Origin: Gammaproteobacteria bacterium
Lineage (GTDB): Bacteria > Pseudomonadota > Gammaproteobacteria > GRL18
Reading direction: 5' to 3'
Length of the DNA stretch: 64,000 nucleotides
Assembly (NCBI GenBank): GCA_027012135.1
Contig: JALUZF010000162.1
Span: 62,001 to 126,000, forward strand
Shown here: positions 34,114 through 43,635 of the stretch, in pieces
Layout of the letters: every line of letters begins with the position of its first letter
How positions within the stretch are numbered: the stretch's first letter is position 1
The notes under the pieces: generated by a model
What the model saw: the letters and a program-made list of their open reading frames with translations, nothing else
What the model was told of the DNA's origin: nothing
Database searches by the model: none
Made by a program: the position numbers and the translations under genes

Positions 34114-34890
34114 ATGCAGTTTAGAAGAAACTGGACTCGCAAACAATTGTTAGTTGCTTTCATGCTTTACTGCCAGCTTCCATTCGGGAAATTACATTCA
34201 CGAAATCCAGAAATAGTTAAGTACGCTGAATTGATAGGGCGTACACCTTCTGCTTTAGCAATGAAATTAAGCAATATTGCAAGCCTTGATCCAGTCATTA
34301 CTTCAACCGGTAGAAAGGGACTAAAAGGGGCATCTATATTGGATCAGGAAATATGGGATGAAATGCAAAATGACTGGGAAAAGTTTGTAGAAGAAGCGGT
34401 ACAGTCATTAAATGAAATTTCAGGTGAACAGATAGAAAAAATAACTGGAATAGAAAAAGAAAGCTATATTGGAAAGACAAGATTAGTTGAAACAAAGGCA
34501 AGAGTTGGTCAGAATTTTTTTCGAGCTTCTGTAATGAGTGCTTACAATGAAAAATGTTGTATTTCAGGACTATCTCATACCAGCCTTTTAGTTGCGAGCC
34601 ATATTATTCCTTGGAAAGACGATGAAACACAAAGGCTTAACCCAAGAAATGGCCTCGCATTATCAATGCTGCATGATAAGGCTTTTGATTTGGGTATGAT
34701 TACTATTGATGAGAACATGAGGGTTGTAGTTTCGCATAAATATATTGATGAAGGAGATGCGTTTTATAACCAGTCAATAAAGTCATTTGAAGGTAAATTG
34801 ATAACTTTACCAGAAAAATTCATTCCAGAGCTGAGTTTTCTAGAATTTCACAGGGAAAATATATTTGAGAAAAGGGAGTTTTCATCATGA
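34114..34890 (+). CDS. HNH endonuclease
   Basis: About 258 residues, a soluble HNH_2 type nuclease. RNWTRKQLLVAFMLYCQLPFGKLHS starts the conserved N-terminal region. The HNH part is CCISGLSHTSLLVASHIIPWKDD (148-170) with His163, then NPRNGLALSMLHDKAFD (176-192) with Asn179 and His187. Such proteins act as stand-alone restriction-type nucleases or mobile-DNA defence. I start at ATG 34114, six bases after GAGG; upstream TTG 34081 and ATG 34093 are alternatives. AT-rich base use unlike its neighbours suggests transfer. No methyltransferase is beside it. Confidence 0.82.
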   Translation: MQFRRNWTRKQLLVAFMLYCQLPFGKLHSRNPEIVKYAELIGRTPSALAMKLSNIASLDPVITSTGRKGLKGASILDQEIWDEMQNDWEKFVEEAVQSLNEISGEQIEKITGIEKESYIGKTRLVETKARVGQNFFRASVMSAYNEKCCISGLSHTSLLVASHIIPWKDDETQRLNPRNGLALSMLHDKAFDLGMITIDENMRVVVSHKYIDEGDAFYNQSIKSFEGKLITLPEKFIPELSFLEFHRENIFEKREFSS

Positions 34891-35094
34891 ATGTTTTATT
34901 TGATTATTTTCAGGAATGAAAAATAAGCTGATTTATACATATTAACTATTAAGCTGAAAATGTACTAATAGATGGTGGTTTTTTTGTGGCAGATAAATGT
35001 AAGGCGTAAATAAATAACAATACAATTTTTATTTACCTTTACAGGATAGCGTCTATACTTTTACCAAACATAAAAATTTAAGAGACGTGGATAA

Positions 35095-35730
35095 ATGGCT
35101 GTAAAAAAGACTAAAACTAAAACAACTGATGATGTATTGCTGATTTTATGTAAATCGGTGCAGAAGGTGCTTTCTCAAACAACTAAAACGGATATTCAGT
35201 ATTCGCCGACGGTACAGAAAATAACCAAAACCTGTCTGAAGCCGGATATTGGCTGTTTTGTGCTGTTTGAAGGGGCTTTTTCCGGGCTGGTGATTATTAA
35301 TATGTCGGCCGGTGCGGCGGTAGAGATTTACAGTAATTATATGAAACAGATGGGTTTTAAGGATAATGAGATTTCTGAACAGCATACTTCAGATGATGTG
35401 GGTAATATGCTGGGGGAATTAATGAACCAGATTGTGGGTGATTTTCAGGGTGAGCTGGAGCATCAGCTGATGCTGTCCATTAACCAGACCCAGCCGAAAA
35501 TGCTGGTGGTGAATAAAGAGCTCATTTTATCCATTAATGCCAATATTGAACGACCCCAGTCCAGACGGGTGATTTTCCGTACCGGCAGTCATAAAACCTT
35601 CAGCCTGGAAATGTCCATGGAAAAAACGGATTTTATTGAACTGGATGATCCGGATAACCAGAATTACGCCGATCCTAATATCACTAAGGATGAACAGAAT
35701 AAGGCATTTCTGGAAGATCTGGATATTTAA
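35095..35730 (+). CDS. DUF3334 family protein, CheX-like
   Basis: A 211-residue soluble protein. The sequence TLKPDIGCFVLFEGAFSGLVIINMS followed by SDDVGNMLGELMNQIVGDFQGELEHQL matches the DUF3334 family and resembles the CheX/CheC helix with conserved Glu and Asn. These proteins are relatives of chemotaxis phosphatases and found in Vibrio and others, but their role is undetermined. The C-terminus is acidic (DDPDNQNYADP). It stands alone. Confidence 0.72.
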   Translation: MAVKKTKTKTTDDVLLILCKSVQKVLSQTTKTDIQYSPTVQKITKTCLKPDIGCFVLFEGAFSGLVIINMSAGAAVEIYSNYMKQMGFKDNEISEQHTSDDVGNMLGELMNQIVGDFQGELEHQLMLSINQTQPKMLVVNKELILSINANIERPQSRRVIFRTGSHKTFSLEMSMEKTDFIELDDPDNQNYADPNITKDEQNKAFLEDLDI

Positions 35731-35746
35731 CTTGAAGAAATCTTTC

Positions 35747-35767
35747 GCGTGGGCAAATTGCCCACGC
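35747..35767. terminator. Bidirectional terminator between convergent genes
   Basis: GCGTGGGCAA (35747-35756) and TTGCCCACGC (35758-35767) form a near-perfect GC-rich stem with a tiny loop. It lies between the stop codons of the DUF3334 gene (35730) and the cytochrome b gene (35778), so it could end both transcripts. Confidence 0.6.
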
Positions 35768-35777
35768 TTATCATTCT

Positions 35778-36440
35778 CTATTTGTCTTTAATTATTCTAC
35801 CCGGTTCGTCCTGTTCCAGGTACTCCTCTTCAGCTTCAGATAAATCCACCTCATCATAGCCGGTGATCATGGGTTTGATATGCTCAATGGTAGAGTGTCC
35901 GGTGGTCAGCAGATATATATGGATAATAATAAACACTGCCATGGCATAAGCGCCAATAGTATGCAGTGTGGCAATCCATTCCAGGGAACCGCTGGTCAGG
36001 GCGCCCTGTCCCCAGAAGCCGTACAGCAGATAAGCCAGGCCGGTGAGCCATAACAGGGGAAATAATACCAGTTTCAGTGCCAGATAGGACATTGCCTGCA
36101 GGGGATTGTGCTTATGCCAGAAGCGTTTGCGGTAGGGGTGATCTTCACCCAGAAAAATACCCCAGGCATAATAGCGCAGAACTTTAAACAGTCCATTACG
36201 GGTAGGCATATAATGACGCCAGTTGCCAGTGGTCAGATGCCAGAAGATGGCAAAGGTCCACAGCACCATTAAACCCAGTGCAGAAATGACATGAACCCAT
36301 ACCATGGTTTCAAAATCAACCAGCTGGTGAAAGCCATGGATACCTGCGCCGGAGAACAGCAGGGTAAATATCAGCAATGCCTGAGTCCAGTGCCAGAACC
36401 GTTCAAAGCGGCTGAAAACTTTAACTTTTTGTAAACTCAT
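35778..36440 (-). CDS. Cytochrome b/b6-type membrane subunit
   Basis: A 220-residue inner-membrane cytochrome b (cytochrome b561/Ni-hydrogenase type). Four to five helices carry heme-ligand histidines: FWHWTQALLIF, VHVISALGLMVLWTFAIFWHLTTG, LHTIGAYAMAVFIIIHIYLLTTGH. Its ATG overlaps the octaheme cytochrome stop by four bases. The partner is a multiheme c-type protein, so it should exchange electrons with the quinone pool and the octaheme protein. The C-terminal tail is acidic. Confidence 0.85.
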   Translation of the reverse strand: MSLQKVKVFSRFERFWHWTQALLIFTLLFSGAGIHGFHQLVDFETMVWVHVISALGLMVLWTFAIFWHLTTGNWRHYMPTRNGLFKVLRYYAWGIFLGEDHPYRKRFWHKHNPLQAMSYLALKLVLFPLLWLTGLAYLLYGFWGQGALTSGSLEWIATLHTIGAYAMAVFIIIHIYLLTTGHSTIEHIKPMITGYDEVDLSEAEEEYLEQDEPGRIIKDK

Positions 36441-38176
36441 GATGCTTTCCTCCTGCGGCTAAACAGTATACGGATCAGGCCATGTACCAGGACGCCGAGT
36501 AAGGTGGCCAGTACAGCAAAAATACCAATTTTTTCAACCCAGGGGTTTGTGTCTCTGCCTGGAATATACATACCTTCCAGATCTTTCAGACGTCCGTCTT
36601 TAGAGTGGCATTCCTTACAGGCCAGGGCTTTTTCCTTGGGTGCCACCATGTGGGTGACGGGCCAGTAGGACCAGGTTTTGACAAAATCGAAGTCACCGCT
36701 ATAGGGCAGCTGAAAATCGGCCATGCCGTGTTTAATGGCACGGGCAAAATCATAATTGCCCCAGAAAGCATCGGGGTCATTACCCCATAAGTGCATATAC
36801 ACCAGAGTATTATTACCCTTATCGTAAGGCTGGATGGTTTCCATACGCTTAAACGGCCAGATTCGGGAATTGGGATCATCAGGACTGCCTTCCAGATGAT
36901 TAATTTCTACTGGCTTAGCGGGATCAAATTTATCATGTACGGTCAGATAACGTTCGGTACCGTTAAACCAGACATACATGGGTTTGAGGTTTTCACCGTA
37001 TTTAAAATTACCCTTAATGGATTTATAGGTATGGCGGGGTTCACCATTACCCTGGATATAGCCCTCTTCACGATAGCCTTCACCGTTTTTCAGCTTACCG
37101 GCTGTGCGCCAGTCCCAATGGGTTTTGGTTGCAACACCGCCGGTGGCGTATTCGGGAATATGACAGGTCTGGCAGGCAACCCGGTCAGTATGATCATTCA
37201 GTTTCAGTCCCATTAAGTTAGCGGGATGGGGCTGCAGACCATGACAGCTTTCACAGGTCGCCGTCTGTCGTGCCAGGCCGGGCTTGCCCTGACCTATGGT
37301 GTCTTTGGCTATGGGCTCATAACGGCTGCCGGACCATTCATGACCTTCGCCTACATGACAGATAACACAGGAGAAGTTTTCCCCGTCAACTCCCATGTGT
37401 ACATCTACGCTTTTGGGCGGTTCAAAGAGTACTGAGGATAAATCACCGTGTTTAACATTATCGCCGCCGCCACCGTAAAAATGGCAGGCACCGCAGTTAC
37501 TGCGTCCCGGCAGGGTGACACTTTGTGCGACTTTGGTCAGGTCAATTTTGGGCTTGCCTTCAAACATGACGGCACAGGCTTTATTACCGGGAGATGGAGG
37601 GAGTTTATAATAGGTACCTGTGGATTCATGGCAAACCAGGCAGTCTATATTGTCCTCATTTTTAAAGTCATAGGTACGGGCATCGGTCATACCGTAACCG
37701 GCATGACACTGGGCACACATGCCTTCGTTACCGGCAGCATTAGTACAGAAATTATTAACCAGAACACTCTTGCCCAGATCCTGTCCGGTTTTATCAATAT
37801 GAACTTTCCAGGTCCAGTGCTTGTTTTTTATAAACTGATGCCCGGCCTTATTATGACAGCTCAGACAGGCTTTAGTGACTTCCGGTCCGCTGCTAAAGGG
37901 ACCCTGCAGTTCTTTTAGTTTGGAATGATCCGTTGTGGAGGTGTCCTCGGCTTTTTCACCCAGGATAACAACCGACTTATCGACCGGGCGTTTTTTGGCC
38001 GTAATATCGTATTCATTAATACCCAGCTCGGTATTACCACCTTCTACTGCAGCCATACTGGCGCCGGGCTGGCTGGCGGCAAGCGACAGTGGAGGAATAA
38101 AATTAAACAGCAAATAGCATAGTATCAGGTACTTTCTGTTTAATACGCTACTAAAAGCCATACTCAGTTTCAACAT
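36437..38176 (-). CDS. Octaheme c-type cytochrome, tetrathionate reductase (OTR) family
   Basis: A 579-residue exported protein. A signal peptide (YLILCYLLFNFIPPLSLAA) is followed by eight CxxCH motifs: CLSCH, CAQCH, CLVCH, CGACH, CVICH, CESCH, CQTCH and CKECH. Their spacing fits the octaheme tetrathionate reductase family (Shewanella OTR), which in vitro reduces tetrathionate, nitrite and hydroxylamine. A C-terminal membrane helix (IGIFAVLATLLGVLVHGLIRIL) anchors it to the inner membrane. With the cytochrome b it probably forms a quinol-linked complex. The physiological substrate is not evident. Confidence 0.88.
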   Translation of the reverse strand: MLKLSMAFSSVLNRKYLILCYLLFNFIPPLSLAASQPGASMAAVEGGNTELGINEYDITAKKRPVDKSVVILGEKAEDTSTTDHSKLKELQGPFSSGPEVTKACLSCHNKAGHQFIKNKHWTWKVHIDKTGQDLGKSVLVNNFCTNAAGNEGMCAQCHAGYGMTDARTYDFKNEDNIDCLVCHESTGTYYKLPPSPGNKACAVMFEGKPKIDLTKVAQSVTLPGRSNCGACHFYGGGGDNVKHGDLSSVLFEPPKSVDVHMGVDGENFSCVICHVGEGHEWSGSRYEPIAKDTIGQGKPGLARQTATCESCHGLQPHPANLMGLKLNDHTDRVACQTCHIPEYATGGVATKTHWDWRTAGKLKNGEGYREEGYIQGNGEPRHTYKSIKGNFKYGENLKPMYVWFNGTERYLTVHDKFDPAKPVEINHLEGSPDDPNSRIWPFKRMETIQPYDKGNNTLVYMHLWGNDPDAFWGNYDFARAIKHGMADFQLPYSGDFDFVKTWSYWPVTHMVAPKEKALACKECHSKDGRLKDLEGMYIPGRDTNPWVEKIGIFAVLATLLGVLVHGLIRILFSRRRKAS

Positions 38177-38427
38177 GAGGGGATACCTCTCAATTGTTAT
38201 TGATTTTGAGCAGTTGTAAACTGCTGTCTGATTTTTGTCGGAAGGAGGGAATAAAAACCCCTGTATTACGGCCTTTTATAATAATAGAAATATGACCGTT
38301 TATTATTTTTTATAGAGCCATCCTGTTCTTTTACAATCAACAGAATGGCCTTTTTTAATAAATATTATCTGTTATATTTTATAAAAATATTTTAACTTTA
38401 CCTTGATCTGTACCAAGGTAAATTAAA

Positions 38428-38901
38428 TTAATAAGCTTTTTTGGCCGCTTTCATTTTGCGGTAAATTTTGGTCCTTCGATTAATACCCAGTACTTCAACA
38501 ATGCGATCCAGTGCCATATCAAAGGCCCTGTCAAAGCCATGCAGATCGATGCTGATGCTACCCCAGGAAATACTGCCGTCAGGCAGGCGAATGCGCAGCT
38601 TGAAAATATCCACAACTCTGCCCTTGTTCTGCTGCTGCTGGCGGGTCAGGCCCACAATGCGCCCATCGCTGTGAAATTTAATCGGGTTGGCGGTTTCCAT
38701 TTCCTGCTGATATTCTTTTTGCATGGCCAGCAGTTCCCTGTCTCTGGCCCTGGCCAGGGCACGAATTTCACGTTCACGTTTTTTGGTTACCGGTTTGCCA
38801 TTTTCGGTCAGGTAGTAGACTTCATCATAAATGACATCACCGATTTTACGGTAGACTCTAAGACGGTGCCCATAGTGAGCATTATTTTCAGATACACCCA
38901 T
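38428..38901 (-). CDS. Conserved hypothetical protein
   Basis: A 157-residue soluble protein I do not recognise. It has a long Arg/Lys/Glu-rich central helix (KKREREIRALARARDRELLAMQKEYQQEM, about 42-70) then a beta-like region, LRIRLPDGSISWGSISIDLHGFDRAFDMALDRIVEVLGI. It starts with HYGHRLRVYRKIG. No signal peptide or membrane segment. It lies between the cytochrome gene and moaA, separated from both by more than 200 bases, so its role cannot be inferred from context. Confidence 0.6.
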   Translation of the reverse strand: MGVSENNAHYGHRLRVYRKIGDVIYDEVYYLTENGKPVTKKREREIRALARARDRELLAMQKEYQQEMETANPIKFHSDGRIVGLTRQQQQNKGRVVDIFKLRIRLPDGSISWGSISIDLHGFDRAFDMALDRIVEVLGINRRTKIYRKMKAAKKAY

Positions 38902-39136
38902 AATTACACCTATCCTTTGTTAAACAGAAATATTAAGCTTAAATAAATCAGTTTAATCTGTATAAAGCTGAACTGTATGAACTGTACAAAGTTAAGCCTG
39001 AATTAAAGAAAGATTAATTCTAATATCTTTAATTATAACGCTTCGGGTGAGAGTCATGAAAGAGCAAAAAACTGATCTGTATCATGTAAGAAGCAGGTTT
39101 TGGGTTTAGGTGAGAGGTTTTCAGGGCCTGGGGGCG

Positions 39137-40114
39137 TTAGCCGCCGGTCATGGACATAAAGCGGACGACCTTTTCAGGTTTTTCATTAAATTCATGTTTA
39201 AGCGGTTTCAGATTAATGGCATCACGGATGACCTGGTCCAGATTGCTGTCACTGATCCCCTCTCGCAGCAGGTGACGCAGTTCGTATTTGTGTTCATCAC
39301 CAAGGCACATATATAAGGTACCGGTTGCAGAAAGGCGTACCCGGTTGCAGGTGTCACAGAAATGCTGGGAGATAGGCGTAATAAAACCGATTTTAAGATC
39401 AGTTCCGGCCACCTGTACATAACGTGCCGGACCGGCACCGGACATAACGGCCGGGATCAGCTGGTATTTTTCTGCCAGCCGCTGTTCAATAATGTCCAGA
39501 CTGATATAGTGGTCCAGCGCATTACGTCCGGTATCGCCGATGGGCATGGTTTCAATAAAACGCAGGGTAAAACCGTGCTCCATGCAGAAATCCACCATGG
39601 CTTCAACATCGTTATCATTGACGCCTTTCATAATCACCATATTGATCTTTATTGGATCAAGGCCAACCGCTTTGGCCTGCAGCAGGCCAGTGGTAATTTT
39701 TTCCAGTTTTCCCTGGGTAATGTCTTTAAACTTGTGTGGATTTACCGTATCCAGACTGACATTAATACGGGAAATTCCGGCATTATGCAGAGCCTGGGCA
39801 TGTTTTCCCAGGCGGGTGGCATTGGTACTGAGAGATAAATCATCCAGCCCGGGCAGAGCGGACAGGCGCTGGGCCAGTACGGGCAGATCCTTACGCAGCA
39901 AAGGTTCGCCGCCGGTCAGACGGACGGCACTGACGCCCAGACGGGTAAAGGAGGCGATAACCCGTTCAATTTCATCAAAGTTGAGCCAGTCTTCCGGTTC
40001 TTCATAACCGTCAAAGCCTTTGGGCATGCAATAGAAACAGCGCAGATCACAGCGATCCGTTACCGATAATCGCAGGTATTTGATTTCTCGATTGTACTGG
40101 TCAATTAAACTCAT
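39137..40114 (-). CDS. moaA: GTP 3',8-cyclase MoaA
   Basis: A 325-residue radical SAM enzyme for the first step of molybdenum cofactor synthesis. The radical SAM cluster binds Cys22, Cys26 and Cys29 (CDLRCFYCMP). The second cluster uses CDTCNRVRLSATGTLYMC near the C-terminus. The protein ends in GG (MSMTGG), needed for catalysis. It stands alone; moaC and other mo-cofactor genes are not in view. Confidence 0.96.
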   Translation of the reverse strand: MSLIDQYNREIKYLRLSVTDRCDLRCFYCMPKGFDGYEEPEDWLNFDEIERVIASFTRLGVSAVRLTGGEPLLRKDLPVLAQRLSALPGLDDLSLSTNATRLGKHAQALHNAGISRINVSLDTVNPHKFKDITQGKLEKITTGLLQAKAVGLDPIKINMVIMKGVNDNDVEAMVDFCMEHGFTLRFIETMPIGDTGRNALDHYISLDIIEQRLAEKYQLIPAVMSGAGPARYVQVAGTDLKIGFITPISQHFCDTCNRVRLSATGTLYMCLGDEHKYELRHLLREGISDSNLDQVIRDAINLKPLKHEFNEKPEKVVRFMSMTGG

Positions 40115-40224
40115 TGCCCGGACTCTTTTTCTGAAAAGGGTGGTATGCCTGTTCTATGCATAATAAATGTATACAGTGGATATTAATCCGATATTGTCTG
40201 AACTGCCAGTATTTTAGAAAATTT

Positions 40225-41148
40225 TTATAGTTCAGGCTGCAGAAAATGGCGATCTGTATTAAGTCCCTGTTCCAGATCAGGGTATTTTAAAGTCAGTTTA
40301 AAGTCTTTCAGCAGCTTATGATTATCAATACGGCGTGACTCATTCATATAGGACAACATGCCGCTGGACAGTTTGGAACGGGCCTGCTCCAGACTAATGG
40401 CAGGCGGTTCTGGTAAATGGCTGGCACGAGCCACGCGCATAAAATAGTCATACATAGTGGTGGGGTGGCCGTCAGAACAGTTATAGATTCCCTCAATGTC
40501 AGGATTAAGACCGGCAATGATACAGATGTTCAGTAAGTCATCAGCATGAATACGGTTGCTGTAAGGGGAATCTTCTTCCCGAACCACAGGTGTTTGTGCC
40601 TGTATGCGTTTCAGGGGCAGTTTGTCAGCAGCATAAATTCCAGATACTCTAAGGATCACCAGGGGTATATTATGGTTTTGTGCATAATGCTGAAACTGCT
40701 GTTCGGCATCGGCCCGGCGTCGGGCACGATCCACTGATGGATTCAGGGGAGCTGTTTCATCTACCCACTGACCATAACAATTACCGTAAACGCCGGTAGT
40801 GCTGATCAGTACAATTTTTGCGGGTCTGGTTTCCGCTCGAGTATTTTGTTCCAGCTGTGCAATAAAAGTCTGAGCTCTGGTATCACGCCGGCCTTTGGGA
40901 GGCGGCGGGACAAAATAATAGATAATGGCACCGGGTTCCGGGATAGACTGTTTAACCGGTTCTGTCCTGTCCAGATCCCAGACCAGATGCTGGTTTGGGA
41001 TCTGAGACTCAGGCAGGCTTCTGGCGACTGTGGTGATCTGCTCAGCGGAGGCCAGAGACTGATCCAGCAGCACCTGCAGTAGCTTATGCCCCATATAGCC
41101 GTGGCCGATTATATAAATGGGATGAGTGGTTGCTGTCACCACAGGCAT
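40225..41148 (-). CDS. NAD(P)-binding SDR/epimerase-like protein (YeeZ type)
   Basis: A 307-residue Rossmann protein. IYIIGHGYMGHKLLQVL (11-27) gives the dinucleotide motif, VLISTTGVYGNCYGQWVDETAPLNP carries the SDR core, and GIYAADKLPLKRIQ a second landmark. It matches extended SDR proteins of the YeeZ type. The usual YxxxK pair is not clear in the sequence, so catalytic activity is uncertain. Substrate unknown. Confidence 0.78.
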   Translation of the reverse strand: MPVVTATTHPIYIIGHGYMGHKLLQVLLDQSLASAEQITTVARSLPESQIPNQHLVWDLDRTEPVKQSIPEPGAIIYYFVPPPPKGRRDTRAQTFIAQLEQNTRAETRPAKIVLISTTGVYGNCYGQWVDETAPLNPSVDRARRRADAEQQFQHYAQNHNIPLVILRVSGIYAADKLPLKRIQAQTPVVREEDSPYSNRIHADDLLNICIIAGLNPDIEGIYNCSDGHPTTMYDYFMRVARASHLPEPPAISLEQARSKLSSGMLSYMNESRRIDNHKLLKDFKLTLKYPDLEQGLNTDRHFLQPEL

Positions 41149-41187
41149 TACCTTTCTATTATTCAGAGTATATGAGTGTGACTATTT

Positions 41188-41970
41188 TCAGGCCCGCGCC
41201 ATTATCCAGCCATCGACCCGTTGAATACCGGCCTGTTTAAGTATTCTGGCTGCTTCATTAAGGGTGCTGCCGGTGGTCATAACATCATCAACCAGGGCAA
41301 TATGTTTTACATGGGATAATCTGAATTTGTGGGCTGATGTGGTTATTTTAAAGGCATTGCGAACATTTTTCTGTCTTTCCCGGGCATTGAGGCCAGCCTG
41401 AAGTCCGGTAGAACGATAACGGATCAGACTCTGATAATCTATAGGAATATGAAAATGCCTGGATAAGCTTCGGGTCAGTTCCAGGGCCTGATTATAACCC
41501 CGTTGTCTGAGCCTGTGTTGATGCATGGGCATGGGAATAAGCTGTTGAGGGAGTCTGAAATCCTCAAGGTTTTTGCTTTGCTGGATAAATAATCCGGCCA
41601 GTGTTCGGGCATAGTGTATTTTATTGTGGTATTTAAGCTGCCGGATAAGATAACGAATTTCATCGGTGTAGATAAAGGGACTGTACACCTGTTCAAAATA
41701 ATACTTATGGCTCAGGCAATTACCGCAGATATGGGGTTCAGAACCTTTTAAGGGCAGAGCACAGCGCTGACAGGCCCGGCTATTGTGTATTAACTGTTCA
41801 GAGCAGTAGTGACACACTTCGCTCTTTTCGTCTTCTTCTCCATGGGGTTCATGAATTTTTTCCAGGCAGAACAGACAGTGACTGGGAAGCAGTCTGGCCA
41901 TGGTTTTGCCAATATAATGTCTAAGGCTGAACCTGGAGCTGTTTGGGGTGTGCATCCTTGCTGAAGTCAT
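41188..41970 (-). CDS. comF: ComF family phosphoribosyltransferase-like protein
   Basis: A 260-residue protein with N-terminal zinc cysteines (CLFCLEKI, CHYCSEQL, CQRCALPL, CGNC) and a C-terminal phosphoribosyltransferase domain with IALVDDVMTTGSTLNEAARIL. The family takes part in DNA uptake and recombination after transformation. The reading starts 50 bases inside the upstream GGDEF/EAL gene; ATG 41901 (MARLLPSH) would avoid the overlap but loses little. Confidence 0.85.
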   Translation of the reverse strand: MTSARMHTPNSSRFSLRHYIGKTMARLLPSHCLFCLEKIHEPHGEEDEKSEVCHYCSEQLIHNSRACQRCALPLKGSEPHICGNCLSHKYYFEQVYSPFIYTDEIRYLIRQLKYHNKIHYARTLAGLFIQQSKNLEDFRLPQQLIPMPMHQHRLRQRGYNQALELTRSLSRHFHIPIDYQSLIRYRSTGLQAGLNARERQKNVRNAFKITTSAHKFRLSHVKHIALVDDVMTTGSTLNEAARILKQAGIQRVDGWIMARA

Positions 41971-43432
41971 ATCTTTCTGGTTTTCCTAAGTAATATCCCT
42001 GTAAGTAATCGACATTCATGTCCGTCAGTGCTTTGGCCAGGGCTTCGTCTTCCACAAATTCAGCAATGGTTAGATAACCGAGGTCGTGTGCACAATCGAT
42101 AATAGAGCGGACAATTTTACGATCATTGTCATTATGGAGCATATTTTTAATCAGCGAGCCGTCAATTTTAAGATAACTGATGGGCAGTCCGGATAAACGG
42201 GAATAATTTGAAAAGCCGCTGCCAAAATCATCAATGGCAAATTCTACGTCGTAGCGCCTGAGTTTTTCCATAAAGTCTTTAATGGTATTAAAATTATCAA
42301 TTTCGTCACTTTCCAGAATTTCCAGAATTAATTTGCCTTTGGGTTTTAAGCCGGCTACTTTCATGTGAATATAATCGCGGGTGTTTTTATTGGCAATATC
42401 ATCAAAAGATATATTAATACTGATGGTCAGATCGGCACGCTCTACCAGAATATCGATGACATGGTCAAACATAATCCGGGTCAGCTGAGGGTAAAGCCTG
42501 GCTTTTCTGGCAATGCCGATAAAAAAGAAGGGGGTAATGACCTGGCCGTCTTCTGTATGCAGCCGAACCAGAGATTCGTACTTGTTAATATCTGGATTGC
42601 CTGGCTCAGCAATGGGTTGAAAATAGGTTTTGATATTATCTGTTTCCAGGGCGGTTTTAATTTTGGCCAGCATTTTCTGGTTGTTCAGATAATTGTCCTC
42701 AGTGGACAGGGTTTCATTATAGATGTACCACTCTTTTAGTTCTGATTTGGCCTTACGCAAGGCCCGATCTGCTTCCGTATTGGGATGGTCGGAGTCAACT
42801 ACTATTCCGGCAGATGCGGTAATACGGATTTCCTGGTCATCAACAGTAATTTTTTTATTACGTAGCCGGGCCAGCAAATCGATAATCCAGTGGGTAATAA
42901 TATTTTCAGTCAGGGCTTTATCAGCTGCATTTTTGTTATGACTGTCCTGGTTCAGCAATAAGGCAAATTCATCAGAATGGCTTTTATAAACCTGTAGTGG
43001 TTTGTCTACAGCCCAGTCCTTTATTTCCTGTGCTATGGCTGTCAGTATCTGGTCACCGGCGCTGGTGCCGTAAATTTCATTAACTTCCTTAAAGCGGTCA
43101 ATATTAACCAGGATCAGGCTGGTGCGGGAATAATGTGTCTGGTCTTCCAGTAACTGCAGGCGGTTAGGCAAACCAGTCAGCTTGTCCAGAATATAGGCCT
43201 GTTTAAGATCCAGCAGGTTTTTTTTAACTTCGTGTTCCAGAAAATTAATTTTTACGGCATAAACATGCTGGAGGATGACTAAAAAAATAATTAAGGGAGA
43301 GAGCAGCAGAGCCAGCTGCAGGTGGCTGTCATCTGCATGATAATTCTGGTCAATAACTATACTGATGAATAAATACAGCAGTACCCCGGAGGTCACACGA
43401 TAACGGCGTATAAAAGCAGCGGTTTTATTCAT
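41921..43432 (-). CDS. Membrane GGDEF/EAL protein, degenerate cyclase
   Basis: A 503-residue protein with two N-terminal helices (14-58), a GGDEF domain (80-240) and an EAL domain (255-495). The cyclase motif reads HSDEF at 152-156 instead of GGDEF, so diguanylate cyclase activity is probably lost. The EAL motif is ESL (286-288), and other phosphodiesterase residues are present: SINISF, LEILES, AIDDFGSG, YLKIDGSL, EFVEDE and YLQGYYLGKP. It should hydrolyse cyclic di-GMP, or bind it. The sensor part is only membrane. Confidence 0.85.
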   Translation of the reverse strand: MNKTAAFIRRYRVTSGVLLYLFISIVIDQNYHADDSHLQLALLLSPLIIFLVILQHVYAVKINFLEHEVKKNLLDLKQAYILDKLTGLPNRLQLLEDQTHYSRTSLILVNIDRFKEVNEIYGTSAGDQILTAIAQEIKDWAVDKPLQVYKSHSDEFALLLNQDSHNKNAADKALTENIITHWIIDLLARLRNKKITVDDQEIRITASAGIVVDSDHPNTEADRALRKAKSELKEWYIYNETLSTEDNYLNNQKMLAKIKTALETDNIKTYFQPIAEPGNPDINKYESLVRLHTEDGQVITPFFFIGIARKARLYPQLTRIMFDHVIDILVERADLTISINISFDDIANKNTRDYIHMKVAGLKPKGKLILEILESDEIDNFNTIKDFMEKLRRYDVEFAIDDFGSGFSNYSRLSGLPISYLKIDGSLIKNMLHNDNDRKIVRSIIDCAHDLGYLTIAEFVEDEALAKALTDMNVDYLQGYYLGKPERYDFSKDAHPKQLQVQP

Positions 43433-43635
43433 TAATTCTGTACGGTCAGGAATAAAAGTCAGTTAAATTTCTTTGTATTTATTAAAAATGATAAGCACCT
43501 GTAAAGCATAGGAAATAGATTTAACTTATGCAATATTTTGGGGAGATAATGTGCTATTGTTTATTGAATAATAAAAATAGCTTTTTGAAACGGTTAACAG
43601 CCCTGAGTGTGGTAGTAAAGGTGGTAAAAAGTTAA

